DNA from: Phoronis australis
Taxonomy: Eukaryota; Phoronida; Phoronidae
Assembly: GCA_002633005.1 (NCBI GenBank)
Contig: NMRA01000342.1
Location: forward strand, 119,063-183,062
Direction: 5' to 3'
Length of the DNA stretch: 64,000 nt
The notes under the pieces: generated by a model
Seen by the model: only the letters and a program-made list of their open reading frames with translations
Told to the model about the DNA's origin: nothing
Database searches by the model: none
Shown: positions 21,890 to 36,800 of the stretch, in pieces
Layout of the letters: each line of letters begins with the position of its first letter
Numbering within the stretch: the stretch's first letter is position 1
Position numbers and translations under genes: made by a program

Positions 21890-24800
21890 CTGCAACAATG
21901 GTGGAGGGAATTTCGAATGAACAATGTTACGTTATATTTTGCATCTTTTTGATCAGTATTTCAGTGGTGACCAAAATGATTTGAAAGATAAATTAACTAT
22001 GTAGTGACCACAGGATATGAAACAACAGTTGTGAAATATACAGGCTGCATTTAATTATACCACCAAAAATTCAAGAAGGATTGAATTAAATAATACTTTC
22101 ATTCCACAGCAGAAATGCATTCAAAGTAATTTATGATAATTTATGATAACTCTTGCACCAACTTTGGCTGGATACATAAAAGTGCCGTAAGTGAACAAAA
22201 ATATGAGCACTCATTCATTACCAATTACTATGAGCCATCATGGGTGACTAACAGTTTACTTTAAACCTTAATAAACACATTCACTAGTTTGATGTTGTAC
22301 CTGGGAATGTTCATCCTGCAGAGCGTTCAGGAATGATTCAAAGTCTGGACGACCAAAGTGAGTGATAGAGCGAAGACCAGTGAAGAGACTCCTGTGTGAG
22401 ATCTTCTGGAAATGCCTCTCACAAATGTACTGTAATGGGACATTTAACATGGAAATTTCTCTCACAAATGTTCCGTAACGGAATATTTAATGCATGGAAA
22501 TGTCTTCAATTAACAGGACCTATAATGCATAAAAATGCCTTCCTTTCATAAACGTGCTGTAACGTAACATTTAATGCATAGAATTGTCTCTCAAAAATAT
22601 ACTGTAATGCATAGAATTGTCTCTCAAAAATATACTGTAACGGAACGTTTAATGCATGGAAATGTGTCTCGCAAATGTACTGTAACAGAACATTGAAATT
22701 CAATGCATAAAAGTGAAACTTAAGCAACTTAAGTAAAACCCTAGTATGCCGGGCTATGTAGAGAGGGTTTGCACATTTTCCTAAAAATTCTTTCCAACTT
22801 TCCAGGACATTTTTAGTACTGCTCAAGGTGTCAATGGTTAAAGATGATGTTCTGAATTCTCGTGAATTCAGGAATGCGAATCAAAAATACAGTTTCTCTG
22901 ATTCCACAACTAAGTAAACACAACGAGTCCTGATTTTGTTTTAATGTAAAAGACAGGATTCGATGAATATTGTTAAGGGGATATTCTCAGTTTTATGATA
23001 ATTGCGTTTTTGTGATTATTTTTGACGTTATAATCTTTGACCAAAGCTATGAAACAACTAAATCCATGGTGTTTCATCAATTTTACTGAAAATCGTCAAT
23101 TTTCGCCATTGTCTGCCAGACATTTGCTGAAATCAATCCCGGTGCTTGGTGACTTTACCACCTAATACGTAGACAGAACGGGAATTGGCTCAGCCAGTCG
23201 AATGTTAGACTGCAACTGCAGAGCTCCCGGTTCGATACTGCACTGATCATGATTTCGGTAAATCACCTTTTCCACTAATACTGTCCCTTTAAAATCGGGA
23301 AATCAATTTGCATCTCTTAAGTTCAAAAAATCAATGAAATGGAGAACACATCAAATGCATCACTGACAACAACAGAATTTAACTTGCACGTAATGTGCAC
23401 ACATTGATCTTAAGCAGCGGAAGAATTCACGCACCAGCATTGTAGTTCTCATGTCGAACTTTTGTTGGAACTGCGTGATGAAAATGTGAACTGAAACGAG
23501 ATCGTGCACATCTTTCTCTTCAACCTCGCGAATGATATCCGTCAACCATTCATAGTGCTTCTGTGTTCTGGTCACCCAGATGAAGTATACCTACAAAACA
23601 CACTCGCATTACCAACGTACAACATTTTTCCCTTCTATCATTACCAATGTAAGATTTGTGAGTTGTTCTGTGGTCAGTCGACTCTTAATTCCATCAGTCT
23701 TCCCTAAACCAAAAAATATGTACCGGGTATTTGGATAATGATTTTGAATATTATCGTACATAAACAATCCGCTCTCTCTCTCTCTATGAATATCAGGACA
23801 TTTGCCATCAGGCACAAGAGCAATAAGTTGCAATGAGGTCACTCACACATGAAATATACCTACAGAATGCAATACTGCTACCACACTATAATATGACCTG
23901 TGTGTAGGTCATCTTATAATATGTCAAACAAAGCAGAAAAGTATGGATCCCCAGTTATCCTGAACTCACCTTTTTGCAAACAAACTTGGCCCCCATGGCT
24001 GACCTGGCTACCAAATCCTTCAAGATGGAGGCAAAAGGGGTGACACCAATACCACCCCCCACAAGTACTGAGACATCGTACTTATACCAATCCTGGTGAC
24101 CTTCTCCAAATGGACCATCCAAATAAAGCTGAAAAATCGTTTTACATACTTTTTTGAAGGCTTGATCAAAGTCCTCTGTGAAACGTAGAAGTTATATACC
24201 AACCATTGCTATATCCTTTTAGTGGAATAGTGAGATAAACGACAGTAAATGAACATCCAGCTTTAACAGTGCAAGCCAAAAGCATTCAGACAAAATGACG
24301 CGGAATTTCTCCCATCATCACAAATGGGCAGAAAACTAATTCATCATCAGACTAGTTAGTGAGTGGCTAAGCCATTGTGTAATTAGAACTGTGCATTCAA
24401 CACAATTTGCCGTCACAGTAATTACTTTTGTCTCGTTCTACAGCCGTGACCTGAAACTTCCTAAGCTTGATACTGTCAGTTCATACCAAAGGCTGGAATC
24501 ACTTCTAGGCGGAGTCGTGAACAAGAAAAGACCAATTTTACTAAAAGGATTAAATGATGTCGTGTATTTTTTGACAGAAAGCATGGGTTTAAACTCACTA
24601 GGTGGCGCTAATAAAATAACGATGACATATAAATTCTTGATTTTAGAACATACATTTTGTCCATTACCAATCCAGGAGAAAACTAATGATAAAAGGGCAA
24701 AATGCCCAATGCAGGGACAAATAGCCACAGGATAAGGACTCATCTGGTGACAATCACATAAACTAATTAGTACCTTAGGATACGGTTTGTCCTTTAAATT

Positions 24801-27800
24801 AATTGGATCCAGCGTTCGTCGAAAGTTTGTGGTCCATGGACCGACAGCGCGGATGTGAAGGCTGAGTGTGTCTTCATGAGGCGCAGAGCTTAAGGTGAAA
24901 GGGTGATACTCGCCCTCACCTTGGCTCTTGCACGCTATACGCACCCACTGCCCTGACATGTACTCAAAGTTCAAAGGTCGCTTGAACTCTACCATGGTGA
25001 CATCTGCAAAGAAACCAAAACAAAATTAAAAATACTATGGAGTCCTTACATTGTCATAAAGTGCACCTCTCCACCTCACTGACAGTTAAACAGTCAAACA
25101 ATGCCAAAAAATTGGCTTGTCTTTGGGTATCATGAACCTGACAACCTTATATGTCATGTGTGGGTTTTGTTCTAGTTGCAGCTTCAAAAAATGTGACAAG
25201 AACCAAAACATTAAAGCACTGGCTAGTAACTTATAAAGCATATGGACATGATTTTTATTTCAAATAAAATAAGTTTTAAAATTGTTGAAACAATAGCAAA
25301 CGCGTATTAACATCGCCATCAAGTTAAAGGCAGTGAAGTAAACATTATTTTGTGGAGAGGCACGCTTTTGAAGTCAAACAAGGCATTCTTACCAGACACT
25401 GTTTGAACTAAAATAGCTCAAAAACAAGGTTGGTGGAAAGCTAATTTTGACTTCTTGCTTCAGAAAATACAAAATACAAAATCGTCAAAACAAAAACCAA
25501 CATCAAACAATGAAATTAAGTTAATATTTTCAAAAATATTTCCATCACGAGTTTAATTAGAGGTGACTTTTCCGGAACCCATGTAAATTTCACAGTTTTG
25601 TCAGTGGTGCGTTTGTTTACGTGGCGGTAACCGAACACTAATTCAGCAAATTTGTAGCAGACAAAAAAACGAAGAACATGAAAACTTTAAAAATATTCAA
25701 GAATAATTTAAAACTGTGTGTAGCCCCTTAAACACCACCAAAATGTAACAGTGGAATACTTCTAGAACATTTAATTGGGGTTAAGAACACATCCTTATTT
25801 TCTTCACCTTCTTTTGAACACTAACACTGCCATTCTTATTTGCTAATAAATAGTTTCAATACTGTCTGCTACTATCACTACCAAATGAATATTGTTTCAA
25901 TACTACCACTACCACTACCACTACAAACATTGTTTCAATACTAGTAAATAATATCTCTACCAATCTTTTAATACTACTACCAATATTGTTTCAACACTTA
26001 TTCTACTATCACCACCATTACTGACAATGCAGTCTTGATAATGTTTGCAATAAAACTCCAATCTCACCAGAGGGCAGCAGCTCTGCTTTAATGATGGAGA
26101 TCTCCACTTTGTTCCTGCTAGAGCTGTAGAGCTTGTCAAGCGTGAACAGAATGATGGGACCAAGGCTGAAGAAGTGCATAAAAGGAGGCTGGACAAGGTT
26201 ACCGCTGCCGTGGAGAAACATGAGGACGAAGAGGAGATAGAACATGTTGTGGGTCAACCAGAATGCTTTGAACACGTGTCGGCGGGCATACTGCACTGCA
26301 AACGTGTACATGACAATGACGATGAGCGTACACAGCACACCGGTGACACCTGTGATCGTGTTCCAACACCAATAGCTGAACGTGGGCAACACATGCGTTC
26401 TGGAAAAATGACAAATAGCAGTAAACATTTACAGACAGAAGCCATCAACGTATGCCATAGTGTTGAGATGTGGAAGTACACGATGTGATCTTGTTTTTGG
26501 CCAAAATATAAGTATGAATTTTAAAACCAGCACATAAACAAAGACATTACAGTTGTATTAGTCGATGTGACGGAATGGTCATGATGGGTGGGTAGTGTCG
26601 GACGCAGGATATCGTGACGGGAGCCTCGCCAAACTGTCCAAAAACAGGTGAATTTCACAAAAGCCCTAATAAAGGTATGCTGTCACTTTTCACAGTACAC
26701 AGAGTGGCTTGCCCAATTTTCCACACTTCTACTTTCAATTCACCCCATTCAGTCACCTGTCCATACCCAATTAGAAGAGAGGCGCTCAACGAATGCCAAC
26801 ACATTGAATATCAGCAACACAGGTCACAATCTGCTTACCCAGTACATGAGATTGACAAAGATCATATCGGTTCAACTCGGGTTCAAGAAAACTTCATTTT
26901 TTCGTACTTACCAATATATAAGCCCTGGGGTGATACCTAGCTTATCTAAGTCATCATTAATAAAACAGCTGTTACAAGCCTGTCTCCTGTCAAAAACTAA
27001 CTGGTCTCAACTTGTTCCACACATAAATTGGAAGACAGTGACTTCTGCTCATGGGAAGAAGAGACAGTTTGTTGTTGCTTGTGGCCAGGCTCAATAATTT
27101 AGCATGAAATGGCAGATCGTTTTATGTGCCAAGCATTGCCTCAAGCATAACCTAACTGGCAGTTCTTCAGAAGCGCAGAAGACCCTTCTAAACAAAAGAG
27201 ACGGGACCACTTTTATGATGATGAATGATCTAAAAGGTATGCCTAAAGAGAATCCCAAATGATTCTCATCAAACTTTGTTTCCAACGCCACTTATCTAAC
27301 ACACCTCAAAGTTTCTAAAACCGAACACCTATGAATACAATAAGATGAACATTATCCACATTGAAAACACTTCATCAACCAACCGAAACCAAATTACATC
27401 ATCCTTCGTTAATTTCCACCTAATTTCTTTCAAGACAAATGCTCGTATTAACCTAAACTTCGAGACATTGCAATTTATTTGAGCTAATGTTTTATTGCTG
27501 TGATGTCATCATTAATGCGGTAATTGCTCTGCTTTACACATAATGGAACTCAGATATCAAGAACTGATGACATCTGCAGTTTTTGTACAAATCTAATGAA
27601 GCATAATACGCCATGGTACAGGCCGAGTTTCTAATGGGCTGAAATGTTAAAGTGCAATTGATCACATTTGTTTTTGGCCAAAACATGAGCACTAACTTAA
27701 AATTAGCGCGTTAAGTAAGCAAAGACATATTGATCTGACATTTCAGTTTATTCACTATAAACCATTCTCAAGACAAAAGTTGACAAAGATGAAGAACAAA

Positions 27801-30800
27801 CTGTACAGGTACACCTCAAAATGCATTGTGAGTGGAGAGACCAGAAATCCCTCAGGCTCCTCATAAAAGAGGCAATGCATGTATGGTTGAACCATGCTGA
27901 GCGCTATCTCCATAGAAACATCGGTTCATTTGAATTCCAACTGTTTTGATATCTGGTCTCTCCCTTCACAATGCATTTTGATGTGCACCTGTACAGTCTG
28001 TTCACCGATATCACCTGACTGAATAATGTGGACTTTTGCCTTGAGAATGGTTTATAGTGAATAAACCGAAACATAAGATCAATAAGTCTTTGTTTACTTA
28101 CATGCTAATCTTAAAATTCGTGAAAATGTGGTTACTCACGGTCGGAAGAAATCCCTGAATATGCATGTCAAGTCCCCAGGTGTCTGTGTGGATATGTGGT
28201 AGAAGTTGATGGCGTGTCCAATCACATGCATTACTGGAATCATAAAACAATGTGTAGATGTGGATATCACCCACTACACAAAGCAAGAAACAACGGGTAA
28301 ATATTGATATTGCCCACAACATAGATCAAGAAATAACGGGTAGCTTTGATATCACTAACATTAATGAAAAAACAGCATGTAGATATTGAGATCACCCACT
28401 ACTAAGATAAAGACTGATTTTATACTGATATCACCCACTACCCGTTGTGCTTCATGCAATTTTTTTCTTACAATCATAGGCAAGCCTTATTTTTGATAGC
28501 CCCTCATGCAAAAGTGAAACATTTGAAAAATAATCCCAGCATTTTGGAGAATATTGCATAAAGCATAGTATCTTCAAGTTTCGTGTGAATGAGAGCAGCC
28601 ACTTGTGAGTTATGAAGTTTCGAAGTTGGCCAAAATTGTATATTTTTCTATGGTCGTGCATAACCTTAAACACAAATTCAGCAATGCTGACTGGAAACGT
28701 AGTTACAAAACTTACCAGTGAAAAACAGGGCCCAGCCAGCGATGTACTTGTGGAATGCAATGGCCGAGTCAAACGGGATATATTGATGGAGGAACGTCTC
28801 ACGAAGGTACGTGATGGTATTGCGGCACATAGTGACCAAGAGTGACGCGTACGTGAACATCATGCTGCTAGCCGCACCACGAGTCACCGTGACACCGTAG
28901 CCCGCAATACGACGAAGACCAGCGTGTTCTCGCTCAACAGAGAAATCTTAAAAATATAATGAATAAATTTAGTACATGAAATGGAAACTAAAAGCGATGC
29001 AACTGGATACAAGGAGGATCAACAGAGCTTTTGTTTCCCAGAAAATGCATTACTGTGCCTTTAAGACCACAGACTCACATAATATAATGGGATTTTGCAG
29101 TAAGCATTTGTCTTTGAAAAGAAAAAAAGCTTTCCCTATTTTGATATGATAACACCATGGACAGACAGTTTACTGACTGATTCTGTATATGCAACAGAAG
29201 AGGACGAATTTTTCTGAAATGCGTACAAGTTATGCCAACAACTAGAAGGAAACCAAACAAAAAAAAATAAATTACATCAGTCAATAACTACTAGCTGGAA
29301 GATTTTGTTCCAAAATTTCACCTTTTCAATGATAAGATGAAGTTTTGTAGTTTGAAACATCAACTGTGAAAGCAGGTGAAGTCGGGTATTGACACCATGC
29401 CTGCATATGGCATGATGACGTCATGTTCACATGTTCCCCATTGGCCAGTGAGCCAGAGATTTCAGATACAAATAGACCGCGTCACTTATGTCAATTCAGT
29501 ACACCTGCTTCACATGTTTGTCTGGGAATTATGTCACAGTCTATAACTGAGAGCGTAACTGTTCAGACCAATAGCATTCTACTCACAGTAAGCTCTCTCC
29601 GCAAACACTCCAATCACGACCAGCGTGTACAGCGTCAACCAGAAAATGTGTAAACGGTAGTTCTCAATATAACGCGTCAACTCATATAGTTTCTGTGCCA
29701 GAGGTGTGCGAGGGAACTGTTTCTTGATTGTCTGCACTTCCTGTAAAGCCACCGACTGCGCCCTTGCCCTCTTGGCAATGCGTTCATCTGTCTCAGATCT
29801 CATCGACTTGTAGACAATGTTGCGAGCTCTGGTCAGAGTGGCTTCTCTCTTAATCATTGTGCCCGCTGCCCGGTTTTTGTCAATTCCTGGACCAGGAAGG
29901 TTCTTGACACCAGCGGCTGCAATTTTAAGTTAGCATGAAATCAAACTTGCGACAAGAAATGGAAGCATCCAAATTTTGTGGCAGTGACTGAATTTTCTGG
30001 TCTTATTTTGTAAAACTGATTATCTTACAAAATGAGAACTAACATTTCAAAAACTAACATGAACAACTCATTTTAACCGCCTCTAACTATAGAGGACTCG
30101 ACTCCTGAAATACACTATGCTAAGGTGAACACTGGATGCAGGTCAACTTTTGCAGTGACTCTGTGACGGGTTGCGATAACTTGGAACTCGCGCACAAACG
30201 CAAATGAAGCATAAATTACTGAGTCTATAAAACACGTTACTGTGTAGTTAGTGTGGTCTATCTATCAAACAATTTTGTTAATTTAAAAACGATTTTTAAG
30301 AAGAGGTTGTTTTACGGAAAACTGGCACATTAGGACTGTGTCAGCAATTTCATTCATACCTGCTGCGAAATTTATATGCATACAGATTGTGACTCATACG
30401 ATAGCATAGAACAGCTGATCAATCAAAAGCAATGCAAAGCGTTGAAATGTGTCCAGGACTGCACAGTAAATGGTATGTTTTTAGGGCAGTTTATTAGTAC
30501 CACTAAGGAATGCAGAATATGTCAAACACTTCTCCAAATAGGATGGCATTGATGGAATCACATCATTTGGCAAATTTCACAAAATTCTGTCCAAGAATTC
30601 GTAAGACACACAGTCAGGCAAAGTAACGTAAAACAATAAAACTGCCACTACAAGACACAGCTACAGTACTCCAATCCGAATGAAACTGCCATCTGTTGCC
30701 ATATTCATACCAATACAGTTGCCATATTTCACAAAGAACGTGCGAGGGTTTAGGATGTACAGCTGCGGGTGCAAAAAATAAAACTGCCACTAAGTGACAC

Positions 30801-33800
30801 ACAGCAGTAAGACCCACTCGAAAATCAACGTCATCTGTCATAACTCGGCAAGAACACATCGATTAATTCTAATAATGATCCTTGGAGTGGTTTGACAGAT
30901 ATAGAAGCGGACGGTAAAAATAAAATTGCCACAAGAGGACACTGCAGCAATCAGACTTTTTCCAAAATAATCATCAGCCGTGCACATTTTCATGACCCAT
31001 AAAGTGCCATGGTCGAAAGAGAGGTTGACACCAAAAACCAGACAAATGAAAATGGTCACAAGGTGATGCAGAACATGTTGAATACATCCAAAAATAAAAT
31101 AAAAAAGTGCATTGTAGTCTTGTCCTTAAGTCTATTTGCAAAATTTCATGAAAACCTGTCAAGGAACTAAAATATGCAGTTGGTAAATGTAAAAACTAAA
31201 AATTGCCACTAAATAGCACAGTGGAAGTCGAATCTATCCAAAAGCTGTTGTCATCTGCCCTCAGCTTGATAGAAACACGTCTGCCAAATATCCTCCAAGG
31301 GGTATAGGAGATACAGCAGTGGACGCCGGACGCCCACAGAGATGACGGCAAAATGCACTCATACTTTTTTATTGTTATTGGCATGAAAATGGAGCAGTTG
31401 TACAGTGGCGTGGTGAAACATGAATCATACAATGAGAGCAAATCCAGGAATCGGGTGATATGGTGTCATTTTCATTAGACGCAACTTCTGATTTTTTTCA
31501 TTACGAATCACACCAGTCCTATTTTTGATACCCCTCAAATCATGCAAAAGGGATTAATTTAAAATCAATAGGGTTTTGATGGTATCTGACAGTTTCATAT
31601 AAATCCGATCAGCCATATCTGAAACATGATGTTCCAAATTAGCCAAAATTGAAATTTTTCTAGGTTGCAAAGTAACCCTAAGTGACAAGTGCTAGAGATT
31701 ACCATTCCAGTTGATTTGCGCCGAGCCTAGAGCATCACTGTAGTTGGACAACATCCTCTTAAAATCCTCCAGGGAGACCGACTCTTTCGAAGTAATTCCT
31801 GCCTCTTGAAACATGGTGTCAATCAGTTTTTCAATCTGGTCTTGTTCTACACTGGTACTAGACAGCTCCATGAATGACCTGTGGACAAATACCAGGTGTG
31901 CCAATTAGATAGTTTTCACACCTTCTTCGACCAAACAGTAGAATCATCACACGCTGCCTGACCTAAAGGTAAATCATTGAAAAACCTATTAAGTGACTGA
32001 GGCCTTGATTTTTGAACACTGAGTTTTTGGTCTAAGTAGCCTAGGCCAACCTAATTCTCTCCAGACACCTGATTGTACCTAACAAAACATGGATATAGAA
32101 TTTTTCAAGTTGCGTGCAAAAATTTGTCACGTATATGGCAGCCCCTACTTGGCCTACAGCAAACATGGAAAAATCGCATTAAAAAAGCACTAGAAATGGT
32201 AAAGAGTGACATTTTTTTCTGCACACAGTATGTTTCTGTAATCATCAAGAATTTAAAAAACATGTTTTGTTTCATGGGTTGACGAGTTGTATTTAAAAAG
32301 ATATTTAAAGAAGTATGATGGTAGCAATGGTATTCAACTGCCTTAAGGGTTTTCAATTTAGAGCTTAACTTCAGAAAAATTGAGTTTTTTGTCTAATTGC
32401 TAATACGTGCCGCACTGAAATTTTTAACAACATTTAACAAACCTTCCAGCATTTACAGTCAATTGTAAGTTGTTGAAAATATGACGCAGGCCCTTATTTT
32501 ACCTTTGCCCAAAATTGAAAAACCACAGTAATTGAAAGATGCCCAATTAACACCATGATGTATCTCAAACATTTGTCCCAGTTTCAACTCCAATGCTGCT
32601 TCAAAAGTTTCATGTAATGGTCCAGGCTGAGTGGCCTGAGCACATCTGATGCAAAATATAACAAGGTCACTATATAATAAGGTCACATGCACTATATAAG
32701 AAGGTCACATGCACTATATAACAAGGTCACATGCACAATTTTTTCAAATTCAAACAAGGTATAATGGGAGAACATCTAATGACGTGACGTCCCTTTTACC
32801 AACATTTCTGTAAGTTCAATGTGCAGGCATAAAAATGAACGAGCACTATATAAGTGGTTCACGTCGCACACTGTTACTTTTGAGGAGCACAAGACTTTAA
32901 CTTTAGTTCTGCATTCCATGGCACACAATGCAGCCATAGATTCAGGATTTAGTCTTGGGGGGGTCCAAAAGAGACGAACACAGTGGACGCTTGAGATTCC
33001 TCTATAATTAAAAAGTCACTGAGCAATGGGATGTTTAGACAACCTGGAAACTCTATCTGGATCTGCTCCCGTCTTGATCACACACTAATTATAGTGACCC
33101 TTTGTGCTCAATCATAAAGCTATATTTTGCCCTGTTAAAAGCTGGCTAAAACATGAAAATTGAATTAGGCCTGTGACTCTCATAAAATCACACTTCTTTA
33201 CCTTGAAAGGACTTGTATTCTGTTACGACAAAGAACAAACAAACACACAGCAGGTCAAATACTGAGATGGAATATTGTCAATTCCAGATGACCAATGCTC
33301 AGGGACCTCCATTCAAAAATAGGTCAGTCACTGGATATAACAATGACCATTTGCACAAGTATATAAGACTGAACTGTAATGTTTTGTTCCCAACAAATAG
33401 TGTACACTTAAGGAAGATGGTGCAGATGACTGTGAACAACAGAAAATCCCTTGACAACTACTCTGTCGCGCTGACTCGTGCAAAGTTCATAACTTTACTA
33501 ACCGGCACCAATTCGGGGTTGCTTGGACACAGTAATGTTTGTAAGGCTGCAACTCTTTGGTCAAGAACTCAAAATGTTTAGTGACAGCTAAACAGGGCGA
33601 AATAAAGCAACTGAATGGAGTGAATGTGGTGGTTCACTTATCTTAAGCTGTAGTACTCGGCACTGAGAACTTCAAGGTAAAAACCCAAATTCAATTCCCT
33701 TTGGTACAACTCTTTGATATAAAATGTATAGCGCCCCCTATCAATGCTACGGTTTTGAGAGACAATGTTCCCAGTAACCTCACCTCAGCATAGTTTCAAA

Positions 33801-36800
33801 GTCTTTCCGAGTCAGTGATCCCACATTTTCAACATCGTACATGTCAAACATGAGCTTGGCTTTGTCTTCCGCAGTTCCTAGAAAGAGATCATTGTAAGAT
33901 CTCATGTATCAAAAGCTGAAGGTTTTTCTGAAACTGAAATCTCAAAGACGAAAAAGGTCTTAATTATTCATATGGAGTACGTGAAATATAAATAGTAATT
34001 ACTTGCTTACATAGGTTGGACAGAGAGTTTTTACCTAATAAAACGAATTGTGCATGATATTTCTGAAGGGACAATTACTGCACTCTACTAATACAGCCAT
34101 GTCACATAATGTTGCTGGAAAGGCTGAAAATTTTACTTGAAAAACCTGCAATGGTGTGTTATTACACTGAATGAAGTCTGTTGATGAAAAGAAAAATGAT
34201 CATTACTAAAATGCCAAAAAGCAGCAACTGGTCAAACTTCTGTTTCTTTGCCATGACGACTAAATAAATTTCATTTCCAATCATTAACTGATCCATCAAT
34301 GGGTGATTCATTATTTCAACCAAATACTGATACTCTCTAAATATTATTCAGTTCATGTAATAGCTAATCTACCTTCATTACCAAAGACTGCATTTCTTAA
34401 AAAATTTTGAAGTATAGTAGACCCATAAAAATACTGCATGTATCTCCTTATGAGCACGAAATCACCACTAAGTGGCACCACAGTTGTCAGACGATCCGAA
34501 AATCAACGACAGCCATGGTCTTCTCATCAGGAATGCAAATGCTAAGTTTCATAATAACAATCCCTTGAGCAGTTTGGCAGATAATGGGGAGGGCACAAAA
34601 CACAAACTTGGAATTCCAAAAAAGGCCACCAGCTGGCTAAGAATTCGTCAAATCTATCCAGAAATGGAAAGACATTGTTGTCTTCTTAATAGAAACTTAA
34701 TTGCTAAATTTCACCAAAATCCAAGTACTCCAAAGACAAAGAAGAAACATAACAAAAATTAAAATTGCCAATAGGATCACAGAATAGTTGGAGTGTTCAG
34801 AAACTTGTCAGTATCCTTTGTCATCTCCATAGGAACACATCCGCCAAATTTCACAAAGATCCTCCAAAGGATTCAGCAGATAAAGTTTTGGACAAAAATA
34901 CCACCAAGGGGTGCCAGAGTAGTAGAACCAACTAAAAATCAACATCACACGCATTGTTCTCATCAGAAACACTGTCAATTTTCATAATGATTCGTCAAGT
35001 CATTTTGGCAGATACAAGGCAGACATCAAAACCGCACTAAAAAATTAGGTACCAGGTAGTGCAGAATACATCAAATTCAAAAATGGGAAGGCAACTTTTG
35101 TCTTGTATTTGCTAGATTTCAAGAAAATCCATAAGGGGAGATCAAAGATACAAAGGCAAAGACCATAAAAAATTGCCACTAAGGACAGATAGGTCCAAAA
35201 TTTGTCGTCGTCTGTCGCCAGCTTCATAGGAACAGTTCCGACAAGACAATGCAAGGGTTAGGAGATACCGCAGCAAATGGCAATATAAAAATACAATGAA
35301 AATACAAATTGAATAATAATTACATGCAGTAATTTGTGAGAAAAATGCATTTTGGCTTTCATGTTTAGAGAAGTAGGCGGTGTTCCTGCATTAACCTCAT
35401 ATATTTACAGGGCAAATGTGGTAAGAAGCTCAGTGTACACAGCACGGTGTAAAGCCTGCGACTTGGAATACATGTAACGTAGATTACATCTTTTACAAGA
35501 ATTTCATAAAATCACTACAGCAATGCATGCGCAGGGATAACAACATGTCATTAACAACTCACAGAAGTGACCTACTTTGCAGTAACATAAAACGCGCTAG
35601 TGTTGGTATGCATCGGATGGTAAATGACGATCATACCTTTAGAGAATATCACTGTCATGTCCAGAAACTCTCGGAAGGAGATGTAACCATTGTTGTCTTT
35701 ATCAACCAATTGGAACATGTTCTCGATGAACAGTGAGTTGGGCTTGGCACCCAGTGCATCGGCAAACTCAACTCGTGTGAGTTCACAATCAAATATCTCC
35801 CGAGCACTCAAAGCCGATTCTCGCAGACTTTGACTCTCACCTAAGTCTTCAATAACAAACGCCTATAAGAGAACTGACATAATTTCAGCAACCATCGTTT
35901 TTTAGAACGAACAGAAAAACAGTCAAAATGAAACTAGACCAAGTTAAAACAAGGCCATGTTAAAACTGGGCCAAGTTAAAACTAGGCCAAGTTAAAATTA
36001 GGCCAACTTACACTAGGCCAAGTTAAATCTAGGCCAGTGTCCTCAGGGAGAACTAAACCATAGATGAACCAAAACAAAATTGAAGAGTTCCAGTCTTCTG
36101 TCATTTAATAAACAAGGCAACTAGAATGGAAAGCTTGAGCAAGATAGTTCAAGACAATGCAAAGTGTTTTGTTCCTTCTGTTTCATGATAATTTTGGCTT
36201 CACAAATACAGAATTGGATGCAAGCAGAAATTTTAACAATCATATTCTTGTCCGATACTTGGCTATTGGTGTTATCTAGGTCCGACTAAGTACCTGTACC
36301 ACTTAAACCAGAAGTTACTTACACAAAATGTTGCACCTTCAGATTGAATTTATACCAAATACTTCTTTAACAAAATGGTTTTCAAAAAACAACACTTTTA
36401 AGTTTCAATCGAGTAATCCAAATCAAACTGAACTGAAATTTCTTAATTTGGAAATGACCAACCTTTTATCGTATCTGAATTATGCTTGTAACAGTTATGC
36501 ATGTCATTAAAAAAAACGATTGTAGTAGTTCTGTGAAGTGGTAAGAAAAACTGAATGTTGTACTAGCAGACTTGACCTTTGACATTGGGACACATTGTTT
36601 TTTGTCTTCGAGATTATAGCTTTGGTATTTGACTTATGTGAATAATGAACCAAAAAAGAAAACAGTGACCCAAAAACTCAAACCAAACAGTTGTAAACTC
36701 TGTTAACTGTAATATTTTTCAGCCTTAAATTCAATCATGTAAAATCAACTTTCAAAACTCGATTGGAGCAAATAATGTGAGTAGCTGGGATGAACATGCA

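Noticed and set aside
22506-22826. 106-codon minus-strand ORF with repeated YIFERQF
   Set aside because: It is the splice-acceptor minisatellite read through, not an independent gene. It stops before exon 28.
24438-24773. Extension of the FAD exon frame beyond 24774
   Set aside because: A good donor (AAG|GTACTA) ends exon 25, and the following residues do not match DUOX, whereas exon 26 joins perfectly.
26174-26488. 104-codon plus-strand ORF
   Set aside because: It is antisense to DUOX exon 24; its protein-like look comes from the coding strand.
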